From Candidatus Kuenenia stuttgartensis (GTDB lineage: Bacteria > Planctomycetota > UBA1135 > UBA2386): 8,063 bases of DNA. The notes under the pieces are model-generated. The model ran no database searches and was not told the DNA's origin. It saw nothing but the letters and a program-made list of their open reading frames with translations. The stretch is from positions 1 to 8,063 of the forward strand of contig CAMAUH010000184.1 of assembly GCA_945861365.1 (NCBI GenBank), given 5' to 3'. The position numbers and the translations under genes were made by a program. Below are positions 4,772 to 8,063 of this stretch, piece by piece (the first letter of the stretch is position 1; every line of letters starts with the position of its first letter).

Positions 4772-7681
4772 ATGCGTTCGTGTGCGACTGGCGCGCTGGC
4801 TCTGTTCAGCGCGATGTTGTCCCTGCCCGCCCAGGGCATCCCCAATCCCTCGCTGCTGCGCGCCGGCGCCGACGAGGTGGGTTCGCCGGTGCGGACCGCG
4901 GGTCCGGCCGGTCTCGTCGCCAAGGTGCGGCCGAGCGTCGTCTACGTCGGCGTCGAGGTCGATGGTCCGCGCGGCAAGTTCTTCCTCGAACGCGCCAGCA
5001 CCGGTGTCGTCGTCGACGCGGCGGGCCTCGTGGTGACCTGGAGCGCGCTGGTCCGCGAAGTGGAAGGCGCCGACGACAAGCGGCTGCTGGTGCAGCTCGA
5101 CGATGCCGCCAACACGCAGTTGCCGGCGACGCTGGTGCGCAGCGATGCGGCGACCGGCCTGGCGTTGCTGCGCGTCACGCCGCCGGCTGGCGGGCTCGCG
5201 GCGGCGACGCTCGGTGTGGACCAGGCGCCCGCCGGCGAGCCGGTGGTGGTGCTGGCGCGCCCCGAGGGCAAGGAGATGTTCGCGTTCGCCGGCGTCGCCA
5301 GTGCAGCGCTCGCCGCGGTGGAACTCGGTGGCGTGTCGCTCGGTGCCGACGCGCTGTTCCTGTGCGACTCGCGCAACGACGAGCGCTGCAACGGTGCGTG
5401 CGTGTGGGACAGCCAGCAGCGCCTGCTCGGCCTGTATGCCAGCCAGCACGTGCAACGCGACAAGAGCGAGCCGACGCTCGAGGATCTGAAGCGGCCGAGC
5501 TTCGGCGTCGTGCTGACGGCGGGTCGCATCCGCAAGGCGTTCGCCGCCGAGTTCGCCACCAGCAAGAACGGTTCGCTGCGGCAGGCCGACCCCTCGGCCA
5601 AGGAGCACCCGCAGGTCGCTGCGGTGCGCAAGGTGGCGCCGGCGGTGGTGTCGGTGTGGAGCGGTACTGGCGACTGGCCGCAGCTAGGCAAGGAGGACCC
5701 GGGCGCGGTGGTCCGCCGCGATGGCCTCGGTTCCGGTGTCGTGCTGGGCAGCAAGGGCCTCGTCGTCACCAACGCGCACGTCGTCAAGTCCGGCAAGGCG
5801 CGGGTGAAGCTGCTCGATGGCCGCACCTTCCCGGCGACCGTGCTGAAGAAACAGGGCAACACCAACCTCGCGCTGCTGCAGCTCGAGCTGCCAGCCGGCA
5901 CCACGCTGCCGGTCGCGGACTGCGCGCCGGACGACGATGCCGTGCTGGGGGAGGTCGTGCTGGCGGTCGGCAACCCGCTCGGCACCGCTTGCGTCGTCAG
6001 TGGCGGCGTGGTGTCGGCGAAGCGTGATCGCGAGGGCGGCCGCATCCAGGCCGATGCGAACCTGGGCAACCAGAACGGCGGCGGCGCGATCGTCGATGCC
6101 GCGGGCCGCGTGCTCGGCATCGGCGATGCCGGCGCGGAGGACGCGATCGAAACGCAGTTCCGGCAGCGCGGCGACCGCGCCACGACCGAGACCAACCTGT
6201 CGACGTTCGTCGGCATCGCGCGCGTGCGCAAGGCGTTCGCCAGCGAGCTGGAAGCCGCCGCGGCCACCGATCCGATCCGTGCGCCGGCGGCGCCTGCGGC
6301 CGCGCTGCAGCAGCTGCGGGAGAGTGCGCTGACCGCGATGGTGGCGAAGACCAACGGCGCGCTGCTGAACATCTACGTGGCGAAGAACGTCGCGGTGCAG
6401 AAGGAGGACGACCCGTTCCCGCCCGAGCCGCAGTGGGTGACCATGAGCCTCGGCTCCGGTGTCATCATCGATCGCTCCGGCCTCGCACTCAGCAACTGGC
6501 ACGTCGTCGACGACGCCACCCGCCCCGACGGCTCGATGGTGCAGGACCACCGCGTCACCGCGCGCGTGTTCGGCGGCAAGGAGTACCAGGTCAAGGTGCT
6601 CAGCATCTCGCGCGAGGACGACCTGTCGCTGCTGCAGCTGGAACTGGAGTCCGGCGAGGAGGTCAAGGCGGTCGAACTCGGCAGCAGCGATGCGCTGGCG
6701 ATCGGCGAGCCGGTGGCCGCGATCGGCAACCCGCACGGTCGCGCCAACACGATCACCGCCGGCGTGGTCACGGCGAAGACGCAGAAGCTGAAGGTGAAGG
6801 GCCGCTTCCGCGACCTCGAACCGGTGCTCGAGACCGACGCGGCGATCAACGGCGGCAACAGCGGCGGTGCGTTGCTCGACATGAACGGGCGCCTCGTCGG
6901 CATCAACAGCGCCGGCGGCGGCACGTTCAACAACAAGGGCTACGCGATCGAAGTGGACCACGTGCGCAAGCAGGTGCTCGACTTGCTGTTCGCGGCCTAC
7001 AAGCTGCGCAGCCCGGACCTCGGCATGCGCGTGATCGACGACGACGGCAAGGTGTTGGTGATGGACACCGACCCGCGCGGCCCGGCGGCGAAGGCCGGTC
7101 TGCAGTCCGGCGATCGCATCGTGTCGCTGGCGGGCGTGCCGATCACGTGGAGCCCCGGCTTCGCGCGCACGCTGCTGCAGCAGCCGGCCGGCACCGAGCT
7201 CGCCGTCGCGATCGAGCGCAAGGGTGTGCCGCAGACGATCCGGGTCGCGCCGCTGCCGTGCGAGGTGTGGTCGGTGGTGAAGCAGTCGGGCCTGCTGGTG
7301 CGCGACTTCCCCTACGCGGAGGACGGTGAGCGCGTGCGCACCGCGGCGATCGCGCTGCACCGCGCGTTCACCGGCGACAAGAACGGCGAGCCGACCGCGA
7401 TCCCGGCCAGCGTCGTCTGCATCGAGCGCGTGTTCGCCGGCGAGCAGCCCGCCGGCAGCGATCTGGCGGCCAGCGACCTGCTGCTCGCGATCGAGCTGCG
7501 CACCGAGAGCGGCGATCCGGTCCTGAAGACCCTCGAAACGGTCGCCGCACTGCGCGACCTGTGGAACGACCGCCTGCTCGGCAAGTACGAGCAGGAAGGT
7601 GGTCAGCTGTGGCGCTGCTGGGTCGCGCGCGCCGGTGCGGTGCGCCCGGTCGACGTCAAGGCGACGCGCCTGTTCTGGTGA
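4772..7681 (+). CDS. Exported protein with three tandem trypsin-like (S1C/HtrA) domains, only the third catalytically complete, plus PDZ
   Basis: A 969-residue HtrA/Deg-related protein, probably an envelope serine protease. ATG 4772 opens a signal peptide (cleavage likely after A20, LPA/QGI). Unit 1 (about 48-262) aligns by STGVVVDAAGLVVTW but has A92 in place of His, G129 for Asp and N207 for Ser (RCNGAC): no triad. Unit 2 (about 280-494) keeps His336 (TNAHVV) but has N365 for Asp and G436 for Ser (QNGGGA). Unit 3 (about 518-742) has the full triad: His577 (SNWHVV), Asp617 (EDDLSLL) and Ser697 (GGNSGGAL). Units 1 and 2 both end in a near-identical helix (RIRKAFAAE 252-260, RVRKAFASE 484-492). 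A PDZ domain follows (about 748-826: GPAAKAGLQSGDRIVSLAG). Residues 830-969 form a domain I do not recognise. Ordinary HtrA proteins have one protease domain and one or two PDZ domains in 350-500 residues. There is no Shine-Dalgarno site; it probably shares a transcript with the CxxC gene 38 bp upstream. Confidence 0.93.
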   Translation: MRSCATGALALFSAMLSLPAQGIPNPSLLRAGADEVGSPVRTAGPAGLVAKVRPSVVYVGVEVDGPRGKFFLERASTGVVVDAAGLVVTWSALVREVEGADDKRLLVQLDDAANTQLPATLVRSDAATGLALLRVTPPAGGLAAATLGVDQAPAGEPVVVLARPEGKEMFAFAGVASAALAAVELGGVSLGADALFLCDSRNDERCNGACVWDSQQRLLGLYASQHVQRDKSEPTLEDLKRPSFGVVLTAGRIRKAFAAEFATSKNGSLRQADPSAKEHPQVAAVRKVAPAVVSVWSGTGDWPQLGKEDPGAVVRRDGLGSGVVLGSKGLVVTNAHVVKSGKARVKLLDGRTFPATVLKKQGNTNLALLQLELPAGTTLPVADCAPDDDAVLGEVVLAVGNPLGTACVVSGGVVSAKRDREGGRIQADANLGNQNGGGAIVDAAGRVLGIGDAGAEDAIETQFRQRGDRATTETNLSTFVGIARVRKAFASELEAAAATDPIRAPAAPAAALQQLRESALTAMVAKTNGALLNIYVAKNVAVQKEDDPFPPEPQWVTMSLGSGVIIDRSGLALSNWHVVDDATRPDGSMVQDHRVTARVFGGKEYQVKVLSISREDDLSLLQLELESGEEVKAVELGSSDALAIGEPVAAIGNPHGRANTITAGVVTAKTQKLKVKGRFRDLEPVLETDAAINGGNSGGALLDMNGRLVGINSAGGGTFNNKGYAIEVDHVRKQVLDLLFAAYKLRSPDLGMRVIDDDGKVLVMDTDPRGPAAKAGLQSGDRIVSLAGVPITWSPGFARTLLQQPAGTELAVAIERKGVPQTIRVAPLPCEVWSVVKQSGLLVRDFPYAEDGERVRTAAIALHRAFTGDKNGEPTAIPASVVCIERVFAGEQPAGSDLAASDLLLAIELRTESGDPVLKTLETVAALRDLWNDRLLGKYEQEGGQLWRCWVARAGAVRPVDVKATRLFW
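5531..5545 (+). repeat. 15-bp direct repeat, copy 1 (end of protease unit 1)
   Basis: CGCAAGGCGTTCGCC occurs here and again, identically and in the same frame, at 6227-6241. It encodes RKAFA in the terminal helix of protease units 1 and 2. It is best read as a remnant of the internal domain duplication, or as shared codon preference at a conserved peptide, not as a recombination or regulatory site. Confidence 0.6.
6227..6241 (+). repeat. 15-bp direct repeat, copy 2 (end of protease unit 2)
   Basis: Identical to 5531-5545 and at the equivalent position in protease unit 2, 696 bp downstream. The in-frame distance of 232 codons gives the period of the first two protease units. Unit 3 ends in a more diverged version (DHVRKQVLDLL) without the DNA identity, suggesting units 1 and 2 are closer to each other at this end than to unit 3. 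Confidence 0.6.
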
Positions 7682-7697
7682 ACGGCGCGCTGCGGGC

Positions 7698-8063
7698 TCA
7701 CTTCGACAGGAAGGAGCCCTGCATGACGCGCTGCTCGCCGTCGGCGTTCCAGCTCCACGTGAAGCCGATCTGGCCCTTCGGCAGTGGGTCCAGCGGCCAG
7801 AACACCACCATGCCCGGCGCCGTCGTCGTGCGCACGGTGCCGTCGTCGAAGGTCAGCACGCCTTCGACCTTGTCGCCCTTCGGGCCCGCGACGGTGCAGG
7901 TCATCGAGCCGCGGCCTTGCGAGCCGCCGGTGCCGCCGAAGTGCAGCGTCAGCGGGAAGCCGATCGTCTTCTTGCCTTCGCGGCCGTGCTTCTTCAGCAG
8001 CTCGACGACCTCCGGGCCGAGGTCCGCGACGGGCACTTCGCCGTCGTAGATGGTCGGGCCCTG
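7698..8063 (-). CDS. Unknown protein, C-terminal part (5' end outside window)
   Basis: On the minus strand the frame is open from 8063 to TGA at 7698-7700, giving 121 visible residues. A GTG at 8034-8036 is an available start but the frame continues in a plausible protein-like way (QGPTIYDGE) to the window edge, so the gene most likely begins outside. I do not recognise the family. The visible part starts with a short helix (LGPEVVELLKKHG) and then alternates short strands with glycine-rich turns (FPLTLHFGGTGG, SMTCTVAGPKGDKVEGVLTF, RTTTAPGMVVFWPL, GQIGFTWSWNADGEQRVMQGSFLSK), suggesting a small beta-sandwich or barrel domain. There is one cysteine and no obvious catalytic motif. Signal peptide status is unknown because the N-terminus is missing. 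It converges on the protease gene with 16 bp between stop codons. Confidence 0.75.
   Translation of the reverse strand, partial: QGPTIYDGEVPVADLGPEVVELLKKHGREGKKTIGFPLTLHFGGTGGSQGRGSMTCTVAGPKGDKVEGVLTFDDGTVRTTTAPGMVVFWPLDPLPKGQIGFTWSWNADGEQRVMQGSFLSK

Noticed and set aside
4942..6372. A 476-codon minus-strand open frame inside the protease gene
   Set aside because: Ser/Thr/Pro/Arg-rich shadow of the plus-strand protease, whose domains and motifs are clear. No independent start signal or domain.
5684..7360. A 558-codon minus-strand open frame inside the protease gene
   Set aside because: His/Arg/Ala-rich composition and no recognisable motif; complementary to catalytic and PDZ regions of the real gene.

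Overview
The window is uniformly GC-rich chromosomal DNA with short intergenic gaps, no RNA genes, no mobile elements and no CRISPR array. It holds seven protein genes, the first and last cut by the window edges. The mix suggests a GC-rich, Gram-negative-type environmental bacterium. It includes a TruA, a secreted duplicated protein resembling DUF3352-type planctomycete proteins, a secreted multi-CxxC protein and a large HtrA-like protein, with weak or absent Shine-Dalgarno sites at several starts. Planctomycetota is my best guess, but this is inference from style and not proven by any marker in the window.

Layout. 1-465 (+): the C-terminal part of tRNA pseudouridine synthase TruA. 544-2364 (+): a secreted protein of about 606 residues with two similar halves. 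2375-3388 (-): a class I SAM-dependent methyltransferase of the RlmI/RlmK-like rRNA family that lacks the usual N-terminal PUA domain. It is convergent with the previous gene (10 bp gap) and divergent from the next. 3450-3713 (+): a small, 87-residue coiled-coil protein. 3714-3851: an intergenic region with alternative hairpins, a plausible sigma70-type promoter and a strong GGAGG ribosome binding site. 3852-4733 (+): an exported protein with eight CxxC pairs (DnaJ-type zinc-ribbon style). 4772-7681 (+): a 969-residue exported protein with three tandem trypsin-like (S1C/HtrA) domains, a PDZ domain and an unassigned C-terminal domain. 7698-8063 (-): the C-terminal part of an unknown protein, convergent with the protease (16 bp gap).

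How they may work together. TruA and the methyltransferase are RNA-modification housekeeping functions. The most interesting unit is the co-directional pair at 3852-7681, separated by 38 bp. Both products carry signal peptides. One is rich in paired cysteines. The other is a protease in which only the third of three protease domains keeps the His-Asp-Ser triad, while the first two have lost catalytic residues. Envelope protein quality control is a reasonable inference from the HtrA family, but the substrates and any partnership are unknown.
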